The notes: generated by a model not told the origin, from the sequence alone. A DNA stretch of 64,000 nt from PALSA-1296 sp038210275 (GCA_038210275.1 JBBQWV010000010.1:1-64000); one strand, 5' to 3'. Positions 42,797 to 51,994 are shown, numbered from the stretch's first letter. Numbers and translations are program-made.

Positions 42797-43546
42797 ATGA
42801 AAAAAACTTCAATCTTAGTAGTAGCACTCTTAGTGCTCACATGGGTAGGAATCGCGAATGCTCAGGAGAGAAATGAATATAATTCAAATTATCCTGAGAA
42901 ATTTACGAAAGAGCAAGCTGATTCGACGATTGCTTATCGCAATTCGGAGATCAACAGCCTTCGCTCAGAACTCGAAACCATCAATGGAGCGATCATCAAA
43001 GCAAATGCCGATCTTCAGCAGAGAATGACTGATAACGATAAATGCAAAAATGATCTCTATGCAATGTGCGGCTCGGATCGCAATGGGTATAATGCCTACC
43101 GCGAACACCTTGCTCGTACCGAGACAGAGTTGAATGCGCTTCGTTCGATGTCGCCTGAGCAGTTGGGTCAGAATAAAGCAAGGGTTGACGCTCTTGAAAA
43201 TGATATTCGTAACCTTCGTGGCGATAAGCTCGTTCTGATTCCTGATCACAGAAGCCGTGTCACGGCGCTCTCCAATTCTTTCATTCAAATGAAAAAAGGA
43301 ATGGTACCTGCGAATTCGATCTACACCGTTGGCACATGGCGCAAAGATCGCGATTGCCTTTGGAACATTGCGAAGAAGCCGGAAATTTATAACGATCCAT
43401 TCGCATGGCCAAAAATTTGGCATGCTAATAGCGATCAGATCAAGAACCCCGATCTTATTTATCCAGGTCAGCAGTTGACGATCATGAAATCTGCCGTCAC
43501 AGTTGAAGATAAAGATATGACGGGTTACCGTCACCGTAAACATTGA
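42797..43546 (+). CDS. Secreted coiled-coil protein with C-terminal LysM domain
   Basis: 249 residues. The signal peptide ends at GIANAQ. Residues 40-165 are helical and coil-forming (SEINSLRSELETINGAIIKANADLQQRMTD..., TETELNALR, ARVDALENDIRNLRG). The C-terminus has a LysM-type fold: YTVGTWRKDRDCLWNIAKKPEIYNDPFAWPKIWHANSDQIKNPDLIYPGQQLTI (about 175-235). LysM binds peptidoglycan GlcNAc chains. Placed next to a lipoprotein with a matching motif, it may form a wall-tethering pair. Terminator 43580-43622 ends the unit. Confidence 0.82.
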   Translation: MKKTSILVVALLVLTWVGIANAQERNEYNSNYPEKFTKEQADSTIAYRNSEINSLRSELETINGAIIKANADLQQRMTDNDKCKNDLYAMCGSDRNGYNAYREHLARTETELNALRSMSPEQLGQNKARVDALENDIRNLRGDKLVLIPDHRSRVTALSNSFIQMKKGMVPANSIYTVGTWRKDRDCLWNIAKKPEIYNDPFAWPKIWHANSDQIKNPDLIYPGQQLTIMKSAVTVEDKDMTGYRHRKH

Positions 43547-43579
43547 TCGGTAAAGCTTGTGCAAACCGATAAGGTTTTG

Positions 43580-43622
43580 AAAGACCGTTTTTCCGAAAAG
43601 GAAGAACGGTCTTTTCACTTTT
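43580..43622 (+). terminator. Intrinsic terminator after the LysM gene
   Basis: AAAGACCGTT and AACGGTCTTT pair around a 15-base loop, followed by TTCACTTTTTG. It separates the lipoprotein-LysM unit from the phoH operon. Confidence 0.75.
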
Positions 43623-43647
43623 TGTCCTCTTTTGTGGTTATATATAT

Positions 43648-44649
43648 ATGGTAGAAAGAAAAATCAGAGTATCGCCCTCGGAGGCATTGCTGCTTTTCGG
43701 ACCGCAAGATCAATTTTTGCAGTTAGTCGAAACGCGATTCGATGCCAGAATTATTGCCAGAGGTGACATTATTTTATTGCAAGGCACTGCCGAAGAAGTA
43801 GCCTTGATCGAAAGGGTTTTTAGCGAATTATCTTTCCTTCTTGCCAAGTCCGGAAAACTATCGAAGAGCGATGTAACGACAGTCATTGATATCGTCTCTG
43901 CCGGAAAAGAAGTAGCTCAGAATTTTGCGGAGTTGGAATCTATTGTTCTCTTTACTCATAATCACCCGATCAGAGTAAAGACTCCGACGCAGATAGAATA
44001 TTTTAAGGCAGTAAAGAAAAATGATATTGTTTTTGCAATAGGTCCTGCCGGAACAGGGAAAACATATCTTGCCGTGGCGATGGCGATCTCGGCATTAAAA
44101 ACAAGGGAAGTTTCAAAAATTATTTTAGCCCGTCCGGCAGTTGAAGCCGGAGAAAGTCTTGGTTTTTTACCCGGTGATCTGTCGCAGAAAGTTGATCCCT
44201 ATCTCCGACCGCTTTACGATGCAGCCGAAGAAATGATGACGGCAGAAAAACTTAAGGCATATATAGAACGCGGTACAGTGGAAGTTGTCCCCCTTGCTTA
44301 TATGCGAGGCAGAACGCTGAATAATGCTTTCGTTATTTTGGATGAAGCCCAAAATGCGACTACGATGCAGATGAAGATGTTCTTAACCCGAATTGGAATA
44401 GGATCGAAAGCTATCATCACCGGAGATATGACGCAGATCGATCTGCCGTCAAGAACTCAATCGGGATTAGTCCAGATTCAGGAAATACTTTCCGGGATCG
44501 AAGGGATTTCGATGGTCTATTTTAATAAGGCTGATGTCATGCGGCATAGATTGGTCAGGGAAATTATCGAAGCTTACGAAAATTATAATAATAAAGGAGT
44601 CGAGTTGACGCTGTCGGCGAATAGCAACTCGGAGGAAAAGAAGCAATAG
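43648..44649 (+). CDS. PhoH-family ATPase (YbeZ-like)
   Basis: 333 residues. An N-terminal KH-like region (VSPSEALLLFGPQDQFLQLVETRFDARIIARGDIILLQG) precedes the P-loop ATPase: Walker A GPAGTGKT (132-139), ARPAVEAGESLGFLPGDLSQKVDPYLRPLYDA, and Walker B AFVILDEAQNATTMQMKMFLTRIG. These are PhoH/YbeZ signatures. In most bacteria the next gene is ybeY (16S rRNA endonuclease); here cdaA follows after three bases. PhoH proteins are linked to RNA metabolism, and the exact role in this organism is unknown. Confidence 0.92.
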   Translation: MVERKIRVSPSEALLLFGPQDQFLQLVETRFDARIIARGDIILLQGTAEEVALIERVFSELSFLLAKSGKLSKSDVTTVIDIVSAGKEVAQNFAELESIVLFTHNHPIRVKTPTQIEYFKAVKKNDIVFAIGPAGTGKTYLAVAMAISALKTREVSKIILARPAVEAGESLGFLPGDLSQKVDPYLRPLYDAAEEMMTAEKLKAYIERGTVEVVPLAYMRGRTLNNAFVILDEAQNATTMQMKMFLTRIGIGSKAIITGDMTQIDLPSRTQSGLVQIQEILSGIEGISMVYFNKADVMRHRLVREIIEAYENYNNKGVELTLSANSNSEEKKQ

Positions 44650-44652
44650 AAA

Positions 44653-45501
44653 ATGGATGTCTTTAGAATAGGATTCATTACGATAACATGGGTCGATATT
44701 TTCGATGTTCTTCTCGTAACTTTTCTTTTCTATAGGGTTTATATTGCGATGCGAGGAACGATCGCCGCTCAGGTTTTTCTTGGTTTAATGCTGGTTATTG
44801 TCGGATCAATTATTGCCAGAGCTGTTGATATGAAAGCTCTGTCATGGATCTTAAAAACGCTGACCGATATTTGGGTTATTGCGCTGATCGTTTTATTTCA
44901 ACCTGAACTTCGCAGACTTCTTCTTTATCTCGGAAGAAACCCAATCGTCAAATTTTTTATAAGAACTGACGTTAATGAATATGCCGATATTCTTGTCAGG
45001 GCTTTCGAGGAATTGCGGCAGCGCCATGAAGGAGCTTTGATCATTATTATTCGAACAACAGATATAAAATTATTCGTTGATACGGGATTACCGATCCATG
45101 CCCATATCTCAAAGGAATTATTGGTAACAATTTTTAATAAACGCAGCCCGCTCCACGATGGAGCTGTCATAGTAAAAGATAGATATATTGAAGCGGCGCG
45201 ATGTACGCTGCCTCTATCGGGAGTTGAGTCAATCGGCGAGAAGATGCTAGGCACCAGACATAGAGCAGCGCTCGGAATTTCGGAACAGGCTGATGTTGTG
45301 GCATTGGTACTCTCGGAAGAAAGTGGAGAATTTGCTTTTGCAAAATCCGGAAAACTTTCATTGAACTTGACAAGCGATGAACTTCGCGAAAAGATCGCCC
45401 AAGCTATTACCGGACCATTAGCAGTCCAACCGCCTGAACTTCGCTTAACCGGATCGTCGAAAGATTACGCCCTGGAATCCCGCGAAGGAATGGATCGGTA
45501 G
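44653..45501 (+). CDS. cdaA: Membrane diadenylate cyclase CdaA
   Basis: 282 residues. CdaA makes c-di-AMP from two ATP, a messenger controlling potassium and cell-wall homeostasis. Three N-terminal transmembrane helices (about 10-80, including YRVYIAMRGTIAAQVFLGLMLVIVGSII) precede the DAC domain. The DGA motif (Asp169-Ala171 in SPLHDGAVIV) and RHR motif (202-204 in GTRHRAALGIS) are intact. It is coupled to phoH by a three-base gap; folate genes lie downstream in the same direction, echoing the folP-cdaA neighbourhood of Bacteroidetes. Confidence 0.95.
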   Translation: MDVFRIGFITITWVDIFDVLLVTFLFYRVYIAMRGTIAAQVFLGLMLVIVGSIIARAVDMKALSWILKTLTDIWVIALIVLFQPELRRLLLYLGRNPIVKFFIRTDVNEYADILVRAFEELRQRHEGALIIIIRTTDIKLFVDTGLPIHAHISKELLVTIFNKRSPLHDGAVIVKDRYIEAARCTLPLSGVESIGEKMLGTRHRAALGISEQADVVALVLSEESGEFAFAKSGKLSLNLTSDELREKIAQAITGPLAVQPPELRLTGSSKDYALESREGMDR

Positions 45502-45577
45502 TTTTGAATTTCGAGTTTTGAATTATAAATAAACTCAAAACTTAAAACTCTAAACTCAAAACTCATAATTCAAAACT
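45500..45577. repeat. Inverted heptamer array between cdaA and pcm
   Basis: AGTTTTGAATT occurs at 45500-45510 and 45514-45524 and its exact inverse complement AATTCAAAACT at 45567-45577. The centre consists of ACTCAAA, ACTTAAA and ACTCTAA units of seven bases. It may form a long hairpin inside the operon or terminate it partly. Confidence 0.8.
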
Positions 45578-45582
45578 ACCCC

Positions 45583-46251
45583 TTGCTTCACTCAGCTAAA
45601 AATAATTTTTCGAACGAACGGACTACTCTTCAACAATTTCTCAGGTCACGAGGAATAGATGATGAAAAAGTTTTACAGGCTATGGGGAAAATTCCCAGAG
45701 AACAATTTCTTGGGAAAAATTTTTCGCGGCAAGCCTACGATGACTCCGCATTGCCGATAGGATCGGGACAGACGATTTCACAGCCTTATACCGTTGCCTA
45801 TATGACTCAGGCTTTGCAATTGAAGAAAGGTGAAAAGGTTTTGGAGATCGGAACAGGATCGGGTTATCAGGCGGCAGTATTAAAAGAAATGGGTGCAAGG
45901 GTTTTTACTATTGAGCGGCATCTTGATCTATTGAAAGAAGCTCAGAAGCGATTTGCTTCGTTTGGATATCACGATATTATTTCTCGTGCCGGAGATGGGT
46001 CGAGGGGTTGGGCGGAATATGCTCCGTTCGATGCAATTATTGTCACTGCCGGAGCACCGGACGTTCCGGAAACATTGACGAAACAATTAAGCCCGAACGG
46101 TGGAAGACTTATTATTCCGGTTGGCTCAAAAGATATTCAGCGGATGTATCTTATTAAAAACGAAAATGGAAATCTTTCTGTCGAGGAATTACCGGAATTT
46201 AAATTTGTACCGCTCGTCGGGAAAGAAGGCTGGGCACAGGAAACTCGTTGA
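45583..46251 (+). CDS. pcm: Protein-L-isoaspartate O-methyltransferase
   Basis: 222 residues from a TTG at 45583. Pcm methylates isoaspartyl residues in damaged proteins using SAM, starting their repair. Motifs are FLGKNFSRQAYDDSALPIGSGQTISQPYTVAYMTQAL, the SAM-binding motif VLEIGTGSGYQAAVLKEMGARVFTIER and PFDAIIVTAGAPDVPETL. Length and order are normal. The next gene, miaA, starts three bases after its stop. Confidence 0.95.
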   Translation: MLHSAKNNFSNERTTLQQFLRSRGIDDEKVLQAMGKIPREQFLGKNFSRQAYDDSALPIGSGQTISQPYTVAYMTQALQLKKGEKVLEIGTGSGYQAAVLKEMGARVFTIERHLDLLKEAQKRFASFGYHDIISRAGDGSRGWAEYAPFDAIIVTAGAPDVPETLTKQLSPNGGRLIIPVGSKDIQRMYLIKNENGNLSVEELPEFKFVPLVGKEGWAQETR

Positions 46252-46254
46252 TCG

Positions 46255-47121
46255 ATGAAAGAAAAAATTGAAGTCATCACCGGACCCACTGCTTCCGGCA
46301 AAACTGCTTTAGCGTTGAAGCGATTCGAAGATGATAATACTATCGAGATCGTCAATGCTGATGCTTCGCTTCTCTATAAAGGATTTGATATTGGCACTGC
46401 AAAGCCGCGAAGGGAAATTCGGAATATTATTCCGCATCATATTATTGATATTCTCGATCCGTCAGTCAGATTTAATGCTAAGGAATTTTCGACTCTTGCA
46501 CGAAATATAATCAGAGATATTATAGCACGAGGGAAAAGACCTTTGGTTGTCGGAGGAACGGGATTCTATATTGATGCTCTGTTTTTTGGAATCTCGACAT
46601 TCCAGGCGGACGAAGAAAAATTAGATGAAGCCAGAATAAAAGTTGCCGGAATGATGAAAGAATTCGGATTTGATCTGATGCTCGTAAAGTTAAAAGATAT
46701 TGACCAAGCAATGTTCGATCAGATAAGCCGCGAACGAAATCCACGAAGATTGGAACGGGCTTTCGAATTTTATTATGCAGCGGGATTTCCACTCGGCGAA
46801 GCTCGGAAAGAAAAGCCGGAGCCATTTGAATTCGAACCATCGTTTACCGTAATCGAAGTTGAAAGAGACGAACTTCGCCAGCGAATTGCAGAGCGAATTA
46901 ATACGATGATCTTTGAAGGATGGCTTAGAGAAGTGGAAAATTTACTTGTCAATGGAGTGACTGAAATTATGCCGGCAATGAATGCCATCGGCTACAAACA
47001 GCTTGCTGCTGTTAACCGAGGCGAAGTAAAACTCGATGATGCCCGCGAAGATATTATTATTCGTACCCGGCAATATGCCAAACGGCAAGTCACCTGGATG
47101 AAACAATATTTGAAAAAATAA
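46255..47121 (+). CDS. miaA: tRNA dimethylallyltransferase MiaA
   Basis: 288 residues. MiaA transfers a dimethylallyl group to A37 of tRNAs reading UNN codons. Walker A GPTASGKT (about 9-16) is followed by NADASLLYKGFDIGTAKP, HHIIDILDP and LVVGGTGFYIDALFFG. The C-terminal IGYKQLAAVNRGE with RTRQYAKRQVTWMK is also diagnostic. MiaB, encoded at 55185-56645, adds the methylthio group to its product. The gene is packed between pcm and folB with three-base gaps. Confidence 0.96.
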   Translation: MKEKIEVITGPTASGKTALALKRFEDDNTIEIVNADASLLYKGFDIGTAKPRREIRNIIPHHIIDILDPSVRFNAKEFSTLARNIIRDIIARGKRPLVVGGTGFYIDALFFGISTFQADEEKLDEARIKVAGMMKEFGFDLMLVKLKDIDQAMFDQISRERNPRRLERAFEFYYAAGFPLGEARKEKPEPFEFEPSFTVIEVERDELRQRIAERINTMIFEGWLREVENLLVNGVTEIMPAMNAIGYKQLAAVNRGEVKLDDAREDIIIRTRQYAKRQVTWMKQYLKK

Positions 47122-47124
47122 ACA

Positions 47125-47481
47125 ATGTTCATCAGATTAAACACGATTAAAATTTTTGCTCATCATGGAGTCTATGAGGATGAGATCAAGAATGGAAATC
47201 AATTCGAGATGGATCTGGAGATTGAAATTGCTGATTCACTTGGCGCAACATCTGACCTACTTATTGATGCTCTCGACTATACTCAACTCTATAAAATAGT
47301 TGTTGAAGTTTCGGAAAATCGCAGATATAATTTACTCGAAGCATTGGCTTCTGATATTGCCGAAAAGATACTCAAAGATTTTCCAAGCGTCAAATTTATC
47401 GGAGTCAAAGTTCGGAAAATGACGCCGCCCGTTGGAGGTGACTTAAAATTTGTTGAAGTAGAGATCCAAAAAAATGCATAA
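47125..47481 (+). CDS. folB: Dihydroneopterin aldolase FolB
   Basis: 118 residues. FolB cleaves dihydroneopterin to hydroxymethyl-dihydropterin in folate synthesis. The family pattern IFAHHGVYEDEIKNGNQFEMDLEIE is at the N-terminus; DALDYTQLYKIVVEVSENRRYNLLEALASDIAEKIL and the C-terminal IGVKVRKMTPPVGG follow. Length is normal. Its end overlaps folK by eight bases. Confidence 0.95.
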   Translation: MFIRLNTIKIFAHHGVYEDEIKNGNQFEMDLEIEIADSLGATSDLLIDALDYTQLYKIVVEVSENRRYNLLEALASDIAEKILKDFPSVKFIGVKVRKMTPPVGGDLKFVEVEIQKNA

Positions 47482-47971
47482 CGCCTATATCGGTATCGGA
47501 ACAAACATCGAACCCAGAGCAGTGCGAATGCAAGAGGCAATACGATCGTTAGAAAAATTTGGAGTTATTGAAAAGCGAAGCACGATCTATGAAACAGCGG
47601 CTTATGGATATACGGAGCAAGCTGATTTTCTTAATGCCGCAGTACTTTTGCAAACGGCATTAGAACTGACCGATCTCCATAATTCTCTCCATCTTCTTGA
47701 AAAAGAACTTGGACGAAATGATCGTCCACGCTGGCATGAACGGGAAATTGATTTTGATATTTTATTTTTTGATGACATGGTGATGCAGTCAAAAAACTTG
47801 ACTGTCCCTCATGCCGAACTGCAAAGTCGTATTTTTGTTCTTCAGCCGATGAATGAGATCGCATCCGATCTTCTTCATCCTGTCTTAAAGAAAACTATTG
47901 CGGTACTTTTGAACGAGTTGCCGTACGACGAGAAAAGCATTCACCCGATCACCAAACAATCGGAAGAATAG
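47474..47971 (+). CDS. folK: Hydroxymethyldihydropterin pyrophosphokinase FolK
   Basis: 165 residues. FolK transfers pyrophosphate from ATP to the pterin made by FolB, the step before FolP. Motifs: AYIGIGTNIEPR at the start (the usual GSN is GTN here), YGYTEQADFLNAAVLLQT and RPRWHEREIDFDILFFDDMV with the catalytic Asp pair. The start overlaps folB and the stop TAG shares its last base with the GTG of the next gene. This tight coupling suggests one operon. Confidence 0.94.
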   Translation: MHNAYIGIGTNIEPRAVRMQEAIRSLEKFGVIEKRSTIYETAAYGYTEQADFLNAAVLLQTALELTDLHNSLHLLEKELGRNDRPRWHEREIDFDILFFDDMVMQSKNLTVPHAELQSRIFVLQPMNEIASDLLHPVLKKTIAVLLNELPYDEKSIHPITKQSEE

Positions 47972-48699
47972 TGAATAAAATGCCAGTAACAATTGATAGT
48001 GCTTATGCTCTTTCCCGCTCGATGAAGCAGGAAGCTCCGCCTATCCGTTATATCGCCGTTGAAGGACCGATCGGAGTCGGGAAATCAACGCTTGCCGATA
48101 TGTTGGCTCATCATTTTCGGGCGAAGCTTATTTTGGAACGCTATGAAGAGAATCCATTCTTGCAATCATTTTATGATGATCGCCGTCGTACAGCTTTTCA
48201 GACTCAATTATTTTTCCTGCTCTCGCGATATAGGCAGCAACAGGAGCTAATTCATACTGATCTTTTTTATGAAAGCTGTGTCAGCGATTATCTTTTTGCG
48301 AAGGATGGAATTTTTGCTGAGGTAAATTTGAATCGCGATGAATTAAAGCTGTATGAAGAAGTAACTTCTGCCTTAGATAAAACCGTACCAACGCCTGATG
48401 TGGTGATCTATTTACAGGGAAGTGTCAGTCTGTTGCAGCAAAATATTAAAAAACGCGGTAGGAATTTTGAGAAAAATATGAACCGCGAATATCTTGAACA
48501 GGTTGTTACGGCGTATAACGATTTCTTTTTTCACTATCGAGATACGAGGCTTATTGTTGCAAGCTGTGATGATTTCGATTTCCTGCGGATGCCGGAGCAT
48601 TTTCAACGACTTGTCAGCACTATTCTGCGCGACCCATATCCACCAATAGAATATCTATCGACAGGAGAACCGTTCTTTGAACTGACCCCAAATTCGTAG
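47971..48699 (+). CDS. Deoxynucleoside kinase (dGK/dCK family)
   Basis: 242 residues from GTG at 47971 (an ATG at 47980 is also possible). P-loop EGPIGVGKSTLADMLA, LERYEENPFLQSFYDDRRRTAFQTQLFFLLSRY with the substrate-specific region, DLFYESCVSDYLFA, and the LID RGRNFEKN. It phosphorylates deoxynucleosides to monophosphates for salvage; dGuo, dAdo or dCyt as substrate is not decided by sequence. Bacteroidota often place this gene right after folK, in line with the operon here. Confidence 0.9.
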   Translation: MNKMPVTIDSAYALSRSMKQEAPPIRYIAVEGPIGVGKSTLADMLAHHFRAKLILERYEENPFLQSFYDDRRRTAFQTQLFFLLSRYRQQQELIHTDLFYESCVSDYLFAKDGIFAEVNLNRDELKLYEEVTSALDKTVPTPDVVIYLQGSVSLLQQNIKKRGRNFEKNMNREYLEQVVTAYNDFFFHYRDTRLIVASCDDFDFLRMPEHFQRLVSTILRDPYPPIEYLSTGEPFFELTPNS

Positions 48700-48729
48700 T
48701 TTATATTTCACATTTCATATTTTTATAGC

Positions 48730-48951
48730 GTGCGTTTTTTTTTCGAACTACTTTTTGGTTTCATTATCCTGCTAACGATCTATCGCCGGTTGATCGAACC
48801 GTTTTTTGAAGGATTAAAAGGTCAAAAAAAACCCTTTAACAATTCCGAAGCACAGCAAAAAGAAAAATTTCATTTCACTTCGACTCAGCAGAAAAAAAAG
48901 CCGATTGATCCGAAAGAAATCCAGGATGCAGAATTTGAAGAAATAAAATAA
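48730..48951 (+). CDS. Small membrane-anchored hypothetical protein (DUF4834-like)
   Basis: 73 residues from GTG. One transmembrane helix at residues 3-20 (FFFELLFGFIILLTIYRRL) is followed by a hydrophilic tail ending KEIQDAEFEEIK. The pattern (single helix, basic middle, acidic C-terminus) resembles DUF4834 proteins in Bacteroidota. Function unknown. It lies one base from the convergent OMP gene and 30 bases after the kinase, probably in the same operon. A short ATTTCAC array lies between. Confidence 0.5.
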   Translation: MRFFFELLFGFIILLTIYRRLIEPFFEGLKGQKKPFNNSEAQQKEKFHFTSTQQKKKPIDPKEIQDAEFEEIK

Positions 48952-48952
48952 T

Positions 48953-51058
48953 TCAGAATCTCCACTGCGCTGCTAACCTTGCTTCAACCTGTTTTGTTGA
49001 ACTTGAGAGATTCGTATCAAAGGTCTGATCGTGTACGAAGCTATACCAGATCGAACCGTATAACCGCGGACCTTTGGTAGTAATTTGATCAAGAGTAATA
49101 ATGAAAAGCGGACCGATGCGATCAAGACGCTCCTGAATATTTAACCCGGATTGCGATGACGTTGTGTTCGGTGCAAAGCGACGCATGATGAAAGCTCTTG
49201 CTCCAAGTTTTATCAGAGCAGGAGACTGTGAAGTTCTATCGGTGAGATCGAGAGTAAGATCTCCGGAGAATTCTGCAGTACTTAGTAGCGGTCTCTCAGT
49301 AAATGCTGTTGCATTATAGGCACCTCGCTCATAAAGACGAAGATCGAAAAGACCTTCGATTGACGATAGTGCATCCCAGATTATCGGAAATTTGCCAAGA
49401 GAAATGAGGAGACTATCAGAGCCATTGACGCCGCGAATGAGGTAATCACGGGCTCCATCGGGACTCGTGACGGGAGCGGCAAAATCATAGACGGCATAAT
49501 TTGCAAAAACTTCTCCTTTGAAATGTTGGAGGAATCCCGGAGTACGATACTCAACTTGAGTTGAAAATGCAATTGTCTTGCCTACATAATTTTGCAAACT
49601 CCTATCGCTCTCAAGATAGACAAGGTGACTTTTTGCTAAACGAATTTCATTTGTCATCACGAGCGACGAAGAAAAAAAGTGAATGTATTGCAATGAACTT
49701 CCAAGATTAAGCTCATCGCGATCATCATGATTATCGGCGCTGGGCGTATCGTATCGGTAAAGCCGCGAGCTAAAACTTCCACGCAGTGCATCTTGTGCGG
49801 CAAGCGGGAAATAGCCGGTAAATTCAAGCGAAGTTAATTTCCCGTCAAAACTTGCTTGTCCGAGCGCTTGGGAAAGTTTTTGCACAGTAAGTGCTGAGAG
49901 CGATCCGGTTTCTCCTTGTAGCACGTCGCTGATCTCACTTCGCTCATCGTATTTCATTGCAGCTGAAATGATCGTCGTCCGTGCTGAATCTTGTTCACCA
50001 AGATAAAGATCAAGTCTGCCATCAAGATTGGCATCAAGCGAATTAGTAGTCGAAGGTACAAGAAAAGTTGATGTCGTCAGCGTTGTTGTCGGGAAGGAAG
50101 AAATATCAACGCTTGGTGTACGGCGCGTGATCTGATGCGGCAGCAGATCCACGCGGAAATTTCCGATAAGATGTTTTGTGATGAAAGGATATTGCAGCGC
50201 ATCGTGAAATTCAAAAGTAAGATCACTGCGCTCTTGCTTTGCTAATGTTCCGGAAGTATCTTTCGGAAAAAAGAAATCGCGGCGCTGAAGTGAGACGCCT
50301 GCAAGGACATCATTACTTCCGTTGTCACCGAGAATTGAGATGAGATGTGCATGAACACTATCGTTGCGAAAGACTTCATCGGATAAACTAAAATGCCTTT
50401 CATCAAGTGCTGCGCCTGCATCAAAAGTATTTTCATCCGATAGCGCTGTCGCACTGGAGATGATACCTGCTCTGATTATAGTGCCTGAACTTGTTCCGAT
50501 CTCAAATGACTTTCGTGCAATGCCTCCTCCGGCGGTAACGATGATCGTTGATGTTGGATAGTATTTTCCGCCAAGCACTCCGTATCCATCAGTAACATTT
50601 GTCAGCGTTCCAATTTGTGAAAGTGATGAAGCGGCATTGGCGCTGAGTGAATAGGTCGAGCCGAAGAACGAAAGAGTCAATCCGTTACGCTTTATATCGA
50701 AGGGTATATCGGCATTGATAAAGGCATTCGCCTCGCTCGTGCGAACGCGAGTATCTTCGCGAAGCCGCGAACGTCCCTCTGCGCTGATAGAAAATTGCGG
50801 CTTCAGTGGATCATAATTCAAAAAAGTATTCGATGATAACCGCAGACTCGAACTCCAGCTATAAAGTGAAAGCGCATGTTGGAAATCAAGATCAAGCAAA
50901 CTGATTGGATTATGCTGAGCCGAATCAAGAACGGGAAGTGATGCGATAGAGCCGGGAGTCCACCAATAGCGCTCAGGAAAATTCTGAGCAAAGAGATCTT
51001 TCTCGTAAGAAACGAGGAGCAGAAAAAGAAAAAACGAAACTGCAAGCTTTTTGTACAA
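48953..51058 (-). CDS. Putative outer-membrane beta-barrel protein
   Basis: 701 residues. A signal peptide ends near KDLFAQ. The body has alternating hydrophobic/polar stretches typical of beta strands and ends in ARLAAQWRF, with the terminal Phe of a barrel protein. No family is recognised; there is no TonB box or plug, so it is probably a porin- or assembly-like protein of about 28-30 strands. The adjacent genes on the same strand are DUF4249 and a TonB receptor 91 bp away, so they may be co-expressed. Confidence 0.7.
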   Translation of the reverse strand: MYKKLAVSFFLFLLLVSYEKDLFAQNFPERYWWTPGSIASLPVLDSAQHNPISLLDLDFQHALSLYSWSSSLRLSSNTFLNYDPLKPQFSISAEGRSRLREDTRVRTSEANAFINADIPFDIKRNGLTLSFFGSTYSLSANAASSLSQIGTLTNVTDGYGVLGGKYYPTSTIIVTAGGGIARKSFEIGTSSGTIIRAGIISSATALSDENTFDAGAALDERHFSLSDEVFRNDSVHAHLISILGDNGSNDVLAGVSLQRRDFFFPKDTSGTLAKQERSDLTFEFHDALQYPFITKHLIGNFRVDLLPHQITRRTPSVDISSFPTTTLTTSTFLVPSTTNSLDANLDGRLDLYLGEQDSARTTIISAAMKYDERSEISDVLQGETGSLSALTVQKLSQALGQASFDGKLTSLEFTGYFPLAAQDALRGSFSSRLYRYDTPSADNHDDRDELNLGSSLQYIHFFSSSLVMTNEIRLAKSHLVYLESDRSLQNYVGKTIAFSTQVEYRTPGFLQHFKGEVFANYAVYDFAAPVTSPDGARDYLIRGVNGSDSLLISLGKFPIIWDALSSIEGLFDLRLYERGAYNATAFTERPLLSTAEFSGDLTLDLTDRTSQSPALIKLGARAFIMRRFAPNTTSSQSGLNIQERLDRIGPLFIITLDQITTKGPRLYGSIWYSFVHDQTFDTNLSSSTKQVEARLAAQWRF

Positions 51059-51149
51059 CGGTCTTCGGGTGCAAGGGGTCTTTCGCTACTTCAACCATTA
51101 TGCTGAAGTGTTTGCTCCCGAATAGTAGTGCAATATTTGGAGTATCCCT

Positions 51150-51986
51150 CTACGGCTTCGGCTTCAGAAATACCGTTACTTCATCTTTTGCAGCACTTGC
51201 CCAAACGCCGATGCCTCCATTAATGTGATTGAGCGAGGATTGGTAGTGGATCTGTGTTCTTTCACCATAACCGACTTGGCGTTTGTAATCAACCCAGTTG
51301 CTATCGAGCGCCAAAAAACTTAGGCGATTTGAGCCATACCATCCAAATAGACGAGAGTAGAGAATTATATGCGGAGCAGTTTGAATAAAAGAATACCGTA
51401 CATACGCCGATGTATCAACCGGAGGTCCGAAAATATTTGTTGATACTTTGCCGTAGATCGTATCGAGTGAAGAAATTTGTAGCATATATTTTCTCCACGA
51501 TTGATCAACAGGTCCTGCGTATAGATTATACGTAAATGATGCTGCATTATTGGTATCAAGGAGCAGGATTCTATTTTTTGGGAATGTGCTGTCGAGATCA
51601 ATATATTTTATCGGCATCGGCGCAGTGGTGTTTGCCGTAACGATTTGATTACCTGTCTTCACTGCCAGGGTATAAGTCTTTCCGCCTTCGACAGTTAATT
51701 GATCGGATGGAAGATAATATCTACCTTTCTGATTTCCTGGGAGAAGAATAAACTCCTTCACTCCATCGGAAACTCTGACATCTGCGCCGGTAATTGCAAA
51801 GACCGAATCGTTATATGATTCGGTAAAAGGAGTTGTGTAATGAAGAATTACTGAATCTATTCCGCCGCCGGTATAAATAAATCCCTCCACGACAACTTGC
51901 GGAGTGTACTGCGATTCGATCGCGCCGTCGCATCCGGCAAGGAAGCTCGACAGAATGAGTATAGAAAAAATAATAAATGATTTCAT
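51150..51986 (-). CDS. DUF4249 family lipoprotein
   Basis: 278 residues. The lipobox FLAGC gives Cys19 as the lipidation site. The pattern QVVVEGFIYTGGGIDSVILHYTTPF... and ITGADVRVSDG matches DUF4249, Bacteroidota lipoproteins found next to TonB-dependent receptors. It starts eight bases after the TonB gene ends, so they are an operon. It probably binds the same ligand as the receptor at the outer surface; ligand unknown. Confidence 0.88.
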   Translation of the reverse strand: MKSFIIFSILILSSFLAGCDGAIESQYTPQVVVEGFIYTGGGIDSVILHYTTPFTESYNDSVFAITGADVRVSDGVKEFILLPGNQKGRYYLPSDQLTVEGGKTYTLAVKTGNQIVTANTTAPMPIKYIDLDSTFPKNRILLLDTNNAASFTYNLYAGPVDQSWRKYMLQISSLDTIYGKVSTNIFGPPVDTSAYVRYSFIQTAPHIILYSRLFGWYGSNRLSFLALDSNWVDYKRQVGYGERTQIHYQSSLNHINGGIGVWASAAKDEVTVFLKPKP

Positions 51987-51994
51987 CGGTCTTC

